A DNA stretch of 64,000 nt from Ectothiorhodospira mobilis. Its GTDB lineage: Bacteria; Pseudomonadota; Gammaproteobacteria; Ectothiorhodospirales; Ectothiorhodospiraceae. Position 1 is the stretch's first letter; every line of letters begins with the position of its first letter. The DNA is taken from contig NZ_NRSK01000002.1 in NCBI RefSeq assembly GCF_016584115.1, forward strand, positions 103,465 to 167,464, given 5' to 3'. Positions 16,127-29,545 of this stretch are shown here, piece after piece. The notes under the pieces are model-generated. The model saw only the letters and a list, made by a program, of their open reading frames with translations. It had not been told where the DNA came from and made no database searches. A program made the position numbers and the translations under genes.

Positions 16127-17419
16127 TCATGGGCTCGGGGCATCCTTCTCGATATCGAACTGCAACACCCCCAGGGCCTCATCGTAGCGGTCCAGCATCT
16201 CCGCCTGATCGCGTCCGCCGATGAAGACATTGGCGATCTCGAAGCTGTACATGTCCTGTCCCTGGAGTTCGCCCAGGTGTTGCCCCGCACGCACCGGGAT
16301 CTTCACCCGGGTGCCCGGCTGACGGCGCCGGAGCCGGTCGATGGCCTCCTGGCTGGGAAGACGCAACACACGTCCACTCTCGCGGGTGCGCAACATGAAG
16401 TGCCCGGCCACGTTGTACGGTCCCTTGCGCTCCATGGGCCTGGGTTTGCGCCCCAGGGCCAGATCCACCATCACCGCCAGGTGGGAGATGCCGTGCACCT
16501 TCTCGAAGATATCCGCATGGGCCTGGGATACCCGGGGATTGATCTCCAGCAGCCAGACCTGATCGGAATCCCGATCGTAGAAGAACTCGGCGTTGAAGGG
16601 GGTCTGGTCCAGTCCGATCTGCTGCACCGCCATGCGCACCACATCCATCATGTGGTATTGGATGTCCAGGGGCAGCGAGGAGGGGTATTCGTAACGGGCA
16701 AAGGAGGAGCGGCCCGGCTCGCGCACCGAATCCACCACCCCATAGAGGTGCACCTGCCCGTCGTGACTATAGAGCTCCAGGGTGCACTGCCAGCCGCCGA
16801 TGGGGGACTCCGCCAGGAAGCTCTCGGGCATCCCGGTGATCTTCTCCGGGGCCCCGAAACGCTGCATCAGGTAACGGAAAGGCTCGTCGATGAATCCCAC
16901 CTTCTCGCGGCACACGGGCATCACCGCCTGGAACTGGTGCGCATCCTGGATGTGGAAGGCCAGGAAGGAGCGGAAGGATTTGAAGGGCTTGATCCAGAAC
17001 GGCGGCGGCAGGTCGATGCCCTCGAAGGCCCCCTCATCGAAGGGGTTGAAGGCCTGGAACCGGGGGATATATTCCGGGATCACCTTGCGTTGTTCCAGGC
17101 GACTCCAGTACTTGTGCTCACACTTGAGCACCGCCTCCAGATCGGGACCGGGCAACCCGAAGCGGGCCGCCAGGATGGGGACCAGTATGGTACCGGGGAA
17201 ATCGAAATAGCTGGCCACTGCATCCACGCTGCCGTCAAAGGTTTCCATGGTGTGGATGGCCTTGTCCAGCAGGTGGGGGATATCGTAGCGATCCACGTTG
17301 CGGATGTCGCCGATATCCAGGGCCGCATGAAAGGCGCATTCCCGCGCCTGGGGCAGACGCTCCAGCTTCTCCCGGTTGAACGCATCCAGACCGATGATGA
17401 AGACATTCTTCTTCGCCAT
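16127..17419 (-). CDS. ATP-grasp enzyme of unknown substrate
   Basis: A 430-residue ATP-grasp protein. After a pre-ATP-grasp Rossmann-like region (MAKKNVFIIGLDAFNREKL), the ATP-binding core runs from about residue 115 to 330. It includes the Lys in PPPFWIKPFKSF and the metal-binding motif WLLEINPRVSQAHADIF (Glu-x-Asn-x-Arg). Such enzymes join a carboxylate to an amine or thiol through an acyl phosphate, as in peptide or amino-acid ligases. The gene starts 46 bases after a CocE/NonD hydrolase gene on the same strand, suggesting that one forms and the other cleaves an amide or ester. No named family member is recognised. Confidence 0.78.
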   Translation of the reverse strand: MAKKNVFIIGLDAFNREKLERLPQARECAFHAALDIGDIRNVDRYDIPHLLDKAIHTMETFDGSVDAVASYFDFPGTILVPILAARFGLPGPDLEAVLKCEHKYWSRLEQRKVIPEYIPRFQAFNPFDEGAFEGIDLPPPFWIKPFKSFRSFLAFHIQDAHQFQAVMPVCREKVGFIDEPFRYLMQRFGAPEKITGMPESFLAESPIGGWQCTLELYSHDGQVHLYGVVDSVREPGRSSFARYEYPSSLPLDIQYHMMDVVRMAVQQIGLDQTPFNAEFFYDRDSDQVWLLEINPRVSQAHADIFEKVHGISHLAVMVDLALGRKPRPMERKGPYNVAGHFMLRTRESGRVLRLPSQEAIDRLRRRQPGTRVKIPVRAGQHLGELQGQDMYSFEIANVFIGGRDQAEMLDRYDEALGVLQFDIEKDAPSP

Positions 17420-17464
17420 GGAGGATTCCCCCTGATGGTGGTTGCATCGCCCGCAGGCGTTCCC

Positions 17465-19483
17465 TCAGATCCCGTCCCGTGGCACGGTTTCATCCCAGGT
17501 GCGGGAGAACACGCGCACATCCCCCTCATAGGCATCCAGGGTGGCGCGGATGCTGAAATGGGTGCGGGTGGAGGTGAGCACGGTGCGGGTGATGGTATGG
17601 ACCGACCAATCCCCCCGGGAAAAATCCCGCTCGTGCACCACTTCCCCCCGCACCGTTTCGTAACGCCCGTTGCTGTAGCTGTAGCGCTCCTGCACCCGGC
17701 GGCCGAAGGTGAGATGGATGTCCTCCAGGCGCAGCGTGGGGTCGTTGTTGACCACCTCCAGGGCCACCTGGTTGGTGGCCAGGTTGTGCATCACCTGCCA
17801 TTCCCGATGGGCCGGGGCCAGGAGGGTATGCACCGGGGCCGGGGCACGGCGTGCCTGGCCCAGATCCCGCAGGGGGGCCTCCCCTTTCGGGGCATCCCGC
17901 TGCGGCAGCAGCAGACGGCAGCCGCCGGTGCACAGGGTCAGGCGCGCCGGTTCCGGCGCCGGCCAGGCCAGGGGCCAGTAGGAACTGGACACCGACAGGC
18001 GGACGCGATGTCCGGCGCGAAAGCGCTGCGCCACCTCGTTCATGCGCACCCGCACCCGGTAGCATCGCCCCGGCTCCAGTTCCCGGGGGGTCTCATGGCC
18101 TTCCCGGTGGGTGAGATTGAGGATGCCGAAGGTCACCCGCGTGGCGCGGTCATCCGGGGCCAGGTCCGACAGCCGCACCGCCACCTGGGCCACCGGCTTG
18201 TCGGCGGCCAGTTCCAGTTCCACCTCCGGGGCCCCCAGCATCTGCAGGTCCGTCTCCAGGGGCGGGGTGTCGAACACCAGGGCCCCGCCGTCCTCCAGGC
18301 GCTGGTCCGAGGGCAGGTCCGTGGTCTCGGCGTAGGAGCACCACTTGCCGGCGAACAGGCCCACGCTCAGAGGGCTCTGGATGGTGAGTTCCTCCGCATC
18401 CGGCGGCGTCCCGCCCTGTTCCGGCAGGAGACGGCCCCGGGCCAGACGATACCCCCTGGATTGCACCGCGGGGCTGGGCCATTGAGGCTCTGCCACCCAC
18501 TCGCCGGTGGTGTCCGGCAGCAGCGGATCGCGCCGGTCATGCATCCAGATACGCAGCATGGGGTCCGCCTCCACCCCCCGATCGATGCCCTTGAGCCAGT
18601 GGTCCCACCAGCGCAGGCATTCCCCGAGGAAGTCGATGCTGGGACCGGGGCCGCCCATGTGGGGATACTTGTGTCCCCAGGGGCCCACCAGCCCGCGGCG
18701 GGGGACCTGCAGATGCCGCATCAGGCGGAACACGGTGTTGGAATAGCCGTCGGCCCAGCCGCTCACCGCCATCACCGGCACGCGGATGGCGTCGTAGTCC
18801 TCGCATACCGAGGCGTGGCGCCAGTAGTCGTCCCGGCGCTGGTGCTGCAGCCACTTGTGGATCCACAGGCCGCTGCCTTCCAGGCGCTCCCGCCACATCC
18901 CGCGCCAGCACTCCCCCACCACCTGCGGGTCCGGAGGACAGCTGTTGAAGCCGAACATAGTGGAGGCCCAGGAGAGGTTGTCGGTGAGCAGGCAGCCTCC
19001 CATGTAATGCACATCGTCGGCATAGCGATCATCGGAGGAGCACACCGACACCACGGCGCCCAGTTGCGGCGGCTGCAGGGCCGCCAGCTGCAGGCCGTTG
19101 AACCCACCCCAGGAGAGGCCGAACAGCCCCACCCTGCCGGAACACCAGGGCTGGGCGGCGAGCCAGCGCAGGATCTCCAGGCCGTCGTCCAGCTCCTGCT
19201 GCAGGTATTCATCCCGCAGGATGCCCTCGGAGTCCCCGCTGCCCCGCAGGTCCACGCGCACCCCGGCATAGCCATGGGCGGCAAAGAAGCCGTGGATCTC
19301 GGCATCGCGCAGGGCCTTGTGGTCGCGTGTACGATAGGGGATGTATTCCAGGATCGCCGGCACCGGGTGGGTCTCGGCGTCCTCAGGCAACCAGATACGG
19401 GCGGCCAGGCGGCAGCCGTCCGGCATGGGGATCCGGACGGGTTCCATCACCCGCACCCGGGCGCGTTCCCCTCCCTCCTGCAT
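17465..19483 (-). CDS. CocE/NonD-family hydrolase (peptidase S15-like)
   Basis: A 672-residue alpha/beta hydrolase with an X-Pro dipeptidyl-peptidase-type C-terminal domain. The nucleophile Ser lies in GLFGLSWGGFNG (about residue 130). The catalytic Asp is probably in SGWADGYSN and the His in GPWGHKYPHMGG. The C-terminal jelly-roll (from about residue 380) contains VRLSDLAPDDRATRVTFG and RHRVRLSVSSSYWP-like elements of the family. Known relatives cleave X-Pro dipeptides, cocaine or acyl esters. No signal peptide is seen, so it is cytoplasmic. The start at 19483 has GGAG eight bases upstream. An ATG further in (MEPVRIPMPDG) is possible. Confidence 0.85.
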   Translation of the reverse strand: MQEGGERARVRVMEPVRIPMPDGCRLAARIWLPEDAETHPVPAILEYIPYRTRDHKALRDAEIHGFFAAHGYAGVRVDLRGSGDSEGILRDEYLQQELDDGLEILRWLAAQPWCSGRVGLFGLSWGGFNGLQLAALQPPQLGAVVSVCSSDDRYADDVHYMGGCLLTDNLSWASTMFGFNSCPPDPQVVGECWRGMWRERLEGSGLWIHKWLQHQRRDDYWRHASVCEDYDAIRVPVMAVSGWADGYSNTVFRLMRHLQVPRRGLVGPWGHKYPHMGGPGPSIDFLGECLRWWDHWLKGIDRGVEADPMLRIWMHDRRDPLLPDTTGEWVAEPQWPSPAVQSRGYRLARGRLLPEQGGTPPDAEELTIQSPLSVGLFAGKWCSYAETTDLPSDQRLEDGGALVFDTPPLETDLQMLGAPEVELELAADKPVAQVAVRLSDLAPDDRATRVTFGILNLTHREGHETPRELEPGRCYRVRVRMNEVAQRFRAGHRVRLSVSSSYWPLAWPAPEPARLTLCTGGCRLLLPQRDAPKGEAPLRDLGQARRAPAPVHTLLAPAHREWQVMHNLATNQVALEVVNNDPTLRLEDIHLTFGRRVQERYSYSNGRYETVRGEVVHERDFSRGDWSVHTITRTVLTSTRTHFSIRATLDAYEGDVRVFSRTWDETVPRDGI

Positions 19484-19572
19484 CACCGCATCTCCATTCT
19501 CGGGATGTTCCAGGGAGCGTAGTCCAGCCGGCTGCACTGGAGCGCGAACCCGGGCACAATCCTGGGAGATCA

Positions 19573-20557
19573 ATGCATCCTGAAGTGAAAACCCCCATCA
19601 TGCAGACCATGCCGTCCCGGGAACCGATCATGCCCGACACCCTCGCCCAGCGCACCGTGCTCATCGTCGACGACCAGCCGGACAGCATCCAGGTCCTGGC
19701 CCGCCTCATCAAGGACGACTACCGGGTGCGCGTGGCCACGGGCGGGGAAAAGGCCCTGGAGATCGCCGCGGGGGAGGACCCGCCGGACCTGATCCTGCTG
19801 GATGTGGAGATGCCGGGCATCGACGGCTACGAGGTCTGCCGGCGCCTGAAATTCCATCCCCGAACCGTGGGCATCCCGGTCCTGTTCATCACCGCCCGCA
19901 ACGATCCCGAGGACGAGGAACGGGGGCTCACCCTGGGGGCGGTGGACTACATCTCCAAGCCCTTCCGCCCCGCCGTGGTCCGCGCCCGGGTGCGCAACCA
20001 CATGCGACTGAAGGTGAAGAGCGATCTGCTGGAGCAGTACTCCATGCGCGACAGCCTCACCAACGTGGCCAACCGCCGCCTGTTCGACGCACGCCTGGCG
20101 GAGGCATGGGCACGGGCCCTGCGGGAAGGCCATGATCTGACCCTGATCCTCATGGATATCGACCATTTCAAGCAGTACAACGACCACTACGGCCATGGGG
20201 CCGGGGACGACTGCCTGTGCCGTGTGGCCCGGGCCCTGCACACCCCGTTGCAGCGCCCCGGGGATCTGCTGGCCCGCTACGGCGGCGAGGAATTCATCGC
20301 CCTGCTCCCGGAGACCGATGCCCCGGGGGGGGCAGAAGGTGGCGGAGCGCCTGCGCCAGGCGGTGGAGACCCTGCAGATCCCCCATGCCACCTGCGATCG
20401 CGGCCATGTCACCCTCAGCCTGGGCTGCGCAACCCTGGCATCCGGCCTGCTCCGGGACGGAATGCAGACCCCGGCTGATCTGCTGCAAGCGGCGGACCAG
20501 GCCCTCTACCGTGCCAAGGCCGCGGGGCGCAACCGGGTGATGGTCGCGCAGGATTGA
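19573..20557 (+). CDS. PleD-like response regulator with GGDEF domain, frameshifted
   Basis: The gene encodes a receiver domain followed by a diguanylate cyclase. The receiver starts TVLIVDDQPDSI, its phosphoacceptor Asp is in LLDVEMPG (about residue 77) and the Lys is in ISKPF. The GGDEF domain has the active site RYGGEEF at about residue 237 and an RxxD inhibitory site (RPGD) five residues before it. Shortly after the active site, the frame breaks at a run of eight G (20325-20332). Removing one G restores the family C-terminus through ADQALYRAKAAGRNRVMV to 20557. As read, the protein ends at 20478 in nonsense sequence. Start codons at 19573 and 19630 are both possible. Confidence 0.8.
20325..20332 (+). 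repeat. G8 homopolymer at the GGDEF frameshift
   Basis: Eight consecutive G follow CCCC here, within the cyclase coding sequence. Seven would keep the reading frame. This is the precise point of the frame change and could be a sequencing artefact, a fixed mutation or a phase-variable slippage site. Confidence 0.7.
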
Positions 20558-20573
20558 ATCCCGGACGGCGGGA

Positions 20574-25295
<4,722 letters not shown>

Positions 25296-25327
25296 GGCAG
25301 CACCCGACGGGTATTCACCGTTATCAT

Positions 25328-25355
25328 GGGCTCTCCATCATCCCATGGAGAGCCC
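25328..25355. repeat. 11-bp perfect inverted repeat in a divergent promoter region
   Basis: GGGCTCTCCAT and ATGGAGAGCCC pair perfectly around a six-base loop in the 65-base gap between the kinase and the oxidoreductase. The right arm contains the GGAG that would be the oxidoreductase ribosome-binding site. The element could be an operator shared by both genes or a translation-blocking hairpin. Confidence 0.6.
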
Positions 25356-25360
25356 GGACA

Positions 25361-26596
25361 ATGCATGCAGACGTGGTGATCATCGGCGGTGGCCTGGCCG
25401 GTCTGGCCTGCGCCCTGACCCTGCGGGAACACGGCCGCGAGCCCCTGATCCTGGAGGCCGGGGATGCCCCCGGCGGCCGGGTGCGCACCGATGTGCAGGA
25501 CGGCTTCCTGCTGGACCGGGGGTTCCAGGTGCTGCAGACCTGGTACCCGGAGGCCCGGCGGTTCCTGGATTACGGGGCCCTGGACCTGCGGCCCTTCGAA
25601 CCCGGGGCCCAGGTGCGCTGCGGCGGTCACCTGCATCGGGTGAGCGATGTCTGGCGACGTCCCGGGCGTCTTGCGGAAATGATGTTCTCCCCGGTGGGGC
25701 ATTGGACGGACAAGCTGCGCCTGTTGGGCCTGCGCCGCCAATGCCTGCGGGGGGATCTGGAGGCCCTCTACGGGGCCCACGAACGGGATGCCATCACCCA
25801 CCTGCGGGAGATGGGGTTCTCCCAGCGCATCATCGACCGCTTCTTCAAGCCCTTTTTCAGCGGTGTCTTCTTCGAACCGGAGCTCCAGGTCTCCTCCCGG
25901 GCCTTCGAGTTCGTCTTCCGTGCCTTCGCCCTGGGGGACACCGCCCTGCCGGCCCGGGGCATGGAGGCCATCCCCCGGCAGCTGGCGCAGCGCCTGCCCG
26001 CCGGGACCCTGCGCCTGAACACCCGGGTGGAACGGCTGGAGGGCCGGCGCGTGATCCTGCAATCCGGGGAGCCACTGGAAGCGGGCACGGTGGTGGTGGC
26101 CACGGCGGGGACCGAGGCGGCGCGCCTGCTGGGGGATACCGAATCCTTCCCCACCCGCGGCACCACCTGCCTGTACTTCGACGCCCCCCAGGCGCCGGTT
26201 GCCGGACCCTACCTGGCGGTCAACGGCGAGGGCCATGGACGGGTGAACAACGTGGTCTGCCCGGCACAGCTCTCGGAACACTATGCCCCCGCCGGCCGCC
26301 AGCTGATCGGCATCAACCTGCACGGCGCCAAAGAGGAGCCCGAGGCCCTGGAGGAGACCGTGCGCGCCGAGATGGAGCCCTGGTTCGGCGAGGGGGTCCG
26401 GGACTGGCGGCTGATCAAGGGCTACCGCATCCCAGAGGCCCTGCCGGCACAGCACCCGCCGGTACCCTACCCCGGGGCCGCGGAACTGCGCCGGGGAGAG
26501 GCCCTGTGGGTCTGCGGCGAATACCGGACCGCCCCGTCCATCCAGTGGGCCCTGCATTCGGGCCGCCGGGCGGCGGAAGGGATCGTTGCGGCCTGA
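25361..26596 (+). CDS. FAD-dependent amine-oxidase-like oxidoreductase
   Basis: A 411-residue flavoprotein. The N-terminal dinucleotide-binding fold is DVVIIGGGLAGLACALTL (GxGxxG), followed by the second FAD motif EAGDAPGGRVRTD. The C-terminal FAD-contact region WVCGEYRTAPSIQWALHSGR closes the fold. The architecture matches the protoporphyrinogen-oxidase/phytoene-desaturase/amine-oxidase superfamily. The substrate is unknown; carotenoid or polyprenoid substrates would be reasonable in a phototroph, but nothing here proves it. It is divergent from the large hybrid kinase. Confidence 0.8.
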   Translation: MHADVVIIGGGLAGLACALTLREHGREPLILEAGDAPGGRVRTDVQDGFLLDRGFQVLQTWYPEARRFLDYGALDLRPFEPGAQVRCGGHLHRVSDVWRRPGRLAEMMFSPVGHWTDKLRLLGLRRQCLRGDLEALYGAHERDAITHLREMGFSQRIIDRFFKPFFSGVFFEPELQVSSRAFEFVFRAFALGDTALPARGMEAIPRQLAQRLPAGTLRLNTRVERLEGRRVILQSGEPLEAGTVVVATAGTEAARLLGDTESFPTRGTTCLYFDAPQAPVAGPYLAVNGEGHGRVNNVVCPAQLSEHYAPAGRQLIGINLHGAKEEPEALEETVRAEMEPWFGEGVRDWRLIKGYRIPEALPAQHPPVPYPGAAELRRGEALWVCGEYRTAPSIQWALHSGRRAAEGIVAA

Positions 26597-26649
26597 GGCC
26601 GCCGTTCCTGGCCCCTGCATACCCGGATGAGGACACAGACAGCCAAGCC

Positions 26650-27219
26650 ATGACGATCCCGCACGCCGAAAAATGCACTCCCCATGGCCACGACCATGGC
26701 CACGACGGCATCCCCCCCGTGCTGGGTCTGGCCGCCTGGAGCGGCACCGGCAAGACCACCCTGCTGGCGACCCTGATCCCCCTGCTTCGGGCCCGGGGCC
26801 TGCGCCCCGCCCTGATCAAGCATGCCCATCACCGCTTCGATGTGGATCACCCCGGCAAGGACAGTCACACCCTGCGCGAAGCGGGGGCGGAGCAGGTGCT
26901 GGTGGCCTCCCGCCACCGCATGGCCCTCATGGTGGAATCCCCCGAACCCCGGGAGCCGCGACTGGAGGAGCTGTTGCGCCATCTGGACCCCCGGCGCACG
27001 GACCTGGTGCTGGTGGAGGGCTTCCGGGAAGCACCCGGGCTGCCGAAGATCGAACTCCACCGCGCCGCCCTGGATCGCCCCCTGCTCCACCCGGGTGATC
27101 CGTACTTTATCGCCGTGGCCAGCGATACACCGGGGGCCCTGAAGACGTCCCTGCCAGTCCTGGACCTGAACGCGCCGCCGGCCATCGCCGGCTTCATCCT
27201 GGACTGGCTCCGGGGGTGA
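26650..27219 (+). CDS. mobB: Molybdopterin-guanine dinucleotide biosynthesis protein MobB
   Basis: A 189-residue GTPase-like accessory protein of molybdenum cofactor guanylation. The P-loop is AAWSGTGKTTLLATLI, followed by LRPALIKHAHHRFDVDHPGKDSHTLREAGA and LVLVEGFREAPGLPKIE, all diagnostic for MobB. An N-terminal extension of about 22 residues contains five histidines and one Cys (PHGHDHGHDG) and could bind a metal. It stands 53 bases after the flavin oxidoreductase without an obvious mobA neighbour. Confidence 0.92.
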   Translation: MTIPHAEKCTPHGHDHGHDGIPPVLGLAAWSGTGKTTLLATLIPLLRARGLRPALIKHAHHRFDVDHPGKDSHTLREAGAEQVLVASRHRMALMVESPEPREPRLEELLRHLDPRRTDLVLVEGFREAPGLPKIELHRAALDRPLLHPGDPYFIAVASDTPGALKTSLPVLDLNAPPAIAGFILDWLRG

Positions 27220-27225
27220 GGGCGT

Positions 27226-27248
27226 ACCCCGGGATCCGCGTCCCGGGT
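27226..27248. terminator. Hairpin between convergent mobB and kinase genes
   Basis: CCCGGGA (27228-27234) pairs with TCCCGGG (27241-27247) around a six-base loop just after the mobB stop. No T run follows. It may end mobB transcription. Confidence 0.4.
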
Positions 27249-27300
27249 CAGGTTCCGTACTCCTGCCGGATCCCGGGGATGGCCTTCCCCAGCGGGGGGT

Positions 27301-29379
27301 TCAGAACGCCTCCCGTCCGCTTTCCCGCACCCACCGGTCCAGCCGCTGCAGGAAACGGTCCACCTCCAGGGGCTTGCCCAGGTGGTCGGTGAACCCCGCG
27401 GCACGCATGCGCTTCAGGTCCTTCTGGGATGCGTGGGCGGTCAGGGCCACCACCGGGATCGCCGCCGTCTGCGGGCAGTCCCGCAGCCGTTGCAGGGCCT
27501 GGAAGCCGTCCATATGGGGCATGTTGATGTCCATCAGGATCAGATCCGGACGATGGGACCGGGCCAGCTCCAGGCCGGTGCCGGGGCTGGAGGCGCTGAG
27601 CAGGCGCACCCGGTCCGCCCGTCGCAACAGGATCTGCTCCACCAGGCGCAGGTTGGCCGGGTTGTCGTCCACGCACAGGACCGTGAGCATGGGACGGTCC
27701 GTCTCCCCCGGCGCAGCCTTCTCCCCATCCCCGTCCGCAGAAGAGGCGCCCCCCGTCTCCCCTGCATCGGGCACCAGGACCTGGGGCAGTTCGATCCAGA
27801 AGGTGCTGCCCTCCCCTTCCAGGCTCTCCACCCCGATGGTCCCCTCCATGGCCTCCACCAGCCTGCGGCTCAGGGACAGGCCGATGCCGGTACCCTTCAC
27901 CGCCCGATCGTCCGTCGTAAGCCGGGTGAAGGGCTGGAAGAGCACCGCCTGCCGGGACGGGGGGATGCCGCATCCGGTGTCTCTCACCTGGATGCGCAGG
28001 CGCCCGGCGCTGGTGTCCTCGGCGTAATCCAGGGTGACGCGTCCCCCGGCCCGGTTGTACTGGATGGCGTTGGATAGGAGATGGATCAGCACCTGCTTCA
28101 GGCGCCCCCGGTCCGCGCGTACATGGTGCTCCCCCGGCGCCCCGGGCTCCAGGGTGATCCCCGCCTCCCCGGCCAGGGGCTGCATCAGGTCGATGCAGTC
28201 CCCCACCACGCAGGCCACGGGCACAGTCTCCAGGGAGAGCTGCAGACCCCCGTTCTCCACCCGGGACAGGTCCAGGATCTCATTGATGAGACGGAGCAGA
28301 TGCCGGCCGCCTTTGAGGACCTCCCCCACGTTCTCCCGCTGGGCGGGGTCCAGGGCCGGGTCCGCCTCCAGCAGCTGGGCGAAGCCCAGGATGGCGTTCA
28401 TGGGGGTGCGCAGTTCATGGCTCATGGCGGAGAGGAATTCCGACTTGGCCCGGCTGGCCCGCTCCGCCTCGTCCCGGGCCTGGCGCATGGCCGCCTCGGT
28501 GCGCTTGATATCGGAGACGTCCTGGTGGGTCACCACCAGGTGACGGACGGGGCCCGCATCCATCTCCAGGGGGGCGATGCGCACGATGAAGTAGTCCTCG
28601 CCCATGGGGTAGAGGTGCTCGAATTGGGCCTGGCCGTCCGCCAGGACCCGGTGGATGCCCTCGGCCACCTTCACCGCATCCGCCTCCCCCCGGGCGGCCG
28701 CCTCCTGGCAGATGGCCAGGTAGTTCACCCCCGGTCCGGTGCGCTGCTCGGATGCCCCCTGCAGGGCCGCGAACTCCCGCCAGGCCCGGTTCACCGCCAC
28801 GATGGTGCCCTCCGAATCCAGCACGCAGAGGCTGGCATCCAGGGAATCGATGATCCCCTGGCTGAAGCGCAGGTCCTTCGCCTCCCGCGCCCGCAGGGCC
28901 CGTTCCGCCTCGCGGCGGCGGGTGATGTCCCGGTTCACCGCGCGCCGGCCCAGGTAGCGGCCATCGGTGTCGAACACCGGCAGGCATTCATGCTCGATCC
29001 AGCGCAGACCACCGTCGGGTCGCCGGATACAGAACTCCAGGATGTGGCGCGGCAGGGTGTCGCCGCCCTGGCGGATCTCCTCCAGATGGGACCGCCAGCG
29101 GGCGGCATCCTCCGGCGGCATGAGCCGCTCCATGAGCCCGGGATCCTGCATGAAGGCCCCGGGGGGATAGCCGCTGATGCCCTCACAGGCCGGGGAGATG
29201 TACTCGAAGCGGCCATCAGTGCCGTACCAGTAGTCCCAGTCGGGGGAATGATCGGCGGCGATGCGGTAGCGCCGCTCGCTGGCCGCCAGGGCCTCCAGGG
29301 CCTCCCGGAGTTGTGCCGCCGTGCTCTCGTAGTCCTTTTCCGGGTTTTCCCCCGCTCCCTGCCCATCCGTACCGGCCAT
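27301..29379 (-). CDS. Hybrid sensor histidine kinase: PAS x2, HisKA, HATPase, REC
   Basis: A 692-residue soluble kinase. PAS 1 covers about residues 30-160 (SPDWDYWYGTDGRFEYISPA) and PAS 2 about 165-295 (IIDSLDASLCVLDSEGTIVA). HisKA carries the phospho-His in MSHELRTPMNAI (about 320). The ATPase domain has the N box LLSNAIQYNRAGG and the GTGIGLSLSRR G box. A C-terminal receiver has Asp in LMDINMPHMDG (about 616) and GKPL. The ATG at 29379 has a strong GGGGGAG site just upstream and is preferred over a GTG at 29394. No output regulator is adjacent. Confidence 0.9.
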   Translation of the reverse strand: MAGTDGQGAGENPEKDYESTAAQLREALEALAASERRYRIAADHSPDWDYWYGTDGRFEYISPACEGISGYPPGAFMQDPGLMERLMPPEDAARWRSHLEEIRQGGDTLPRHILEFCIRRPDGGLRWIEHECLPVFDTDGRYLGRRAVNRDITRRREAERALRAREAKDLRFSQGIIDSLDASLCVLDSEGTIVAVNRAWREFAALQGASEQRTGPGVNYLAICQEAAARGEADAVKVAEGIHRVLADGQAQFEHLYPMGEDYFIVRIAPLEMDAGPVRHLVVTHQDVSDIKRTEAAMRQARDEAERASRAKSEFLSAMSHELRTPMNAILGFAQLLEADPALDPAQRENVGEVLKGGRHLLRLINEILDLSRVENGGLQLSLETVPVACVVGDCIDLMQPLAGEAGITLEPGAPGEHHVRADRGRLKQVLIHLLSNAIQYNRAGGRVTLDYAEDTSAGRLRIQVRDTGCGIPPSRQAVLFQPFTRLTTDDRAVKGTGIGLSLSRRLVEAMEGTIGVESLEGEGSTFWIELPQVLVPDAGETGGASSADGDGEKAAPGETDRPMLTVLCVDDNPANLRLVEQILLRRADRVRLLSASSPGTGLELARSHRPDLILMDINMPHMDGFQALQRLRDCPQTAAIPVVALTAHASQKDLKRMRAAGFTDHLGKPLEVDRFLQRLDRWVRESGREAF

Positions 29380-29435
29380 CCCGCTCCCCCTCACATTGGA
29401 TCAGGGTACCGCCATTTGACCGGCGGTGCCCCTGG

Positions 29436-29472
29436 AAAAAAACACGGAGACCCCTGTTCAGGGACCTCCGTG
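29436..29472 (-). terminator. Intrinsic terminator of the chemoreceptor gene
   Basis: On the minus strand CACGGAG and CTCCGTG close a long stem around CCCTGAACAGGG, immediately followed by seven T (the A run at 29436-29442). It lies 74 bases after the chemoreceptor stop. A second hairpin (GGAGGATCCC with GGGATCCTCC, 29493-29516) precedes it. Confidence 0.85.
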
Positions 29473-29545
29473 GGCGTGTCGGGGTTCCGGAGGGAGGATC
29501 CCTGCGGGGATCCTCCGGGTCCTCATGTTCCGCGGTGGGCGGGGA

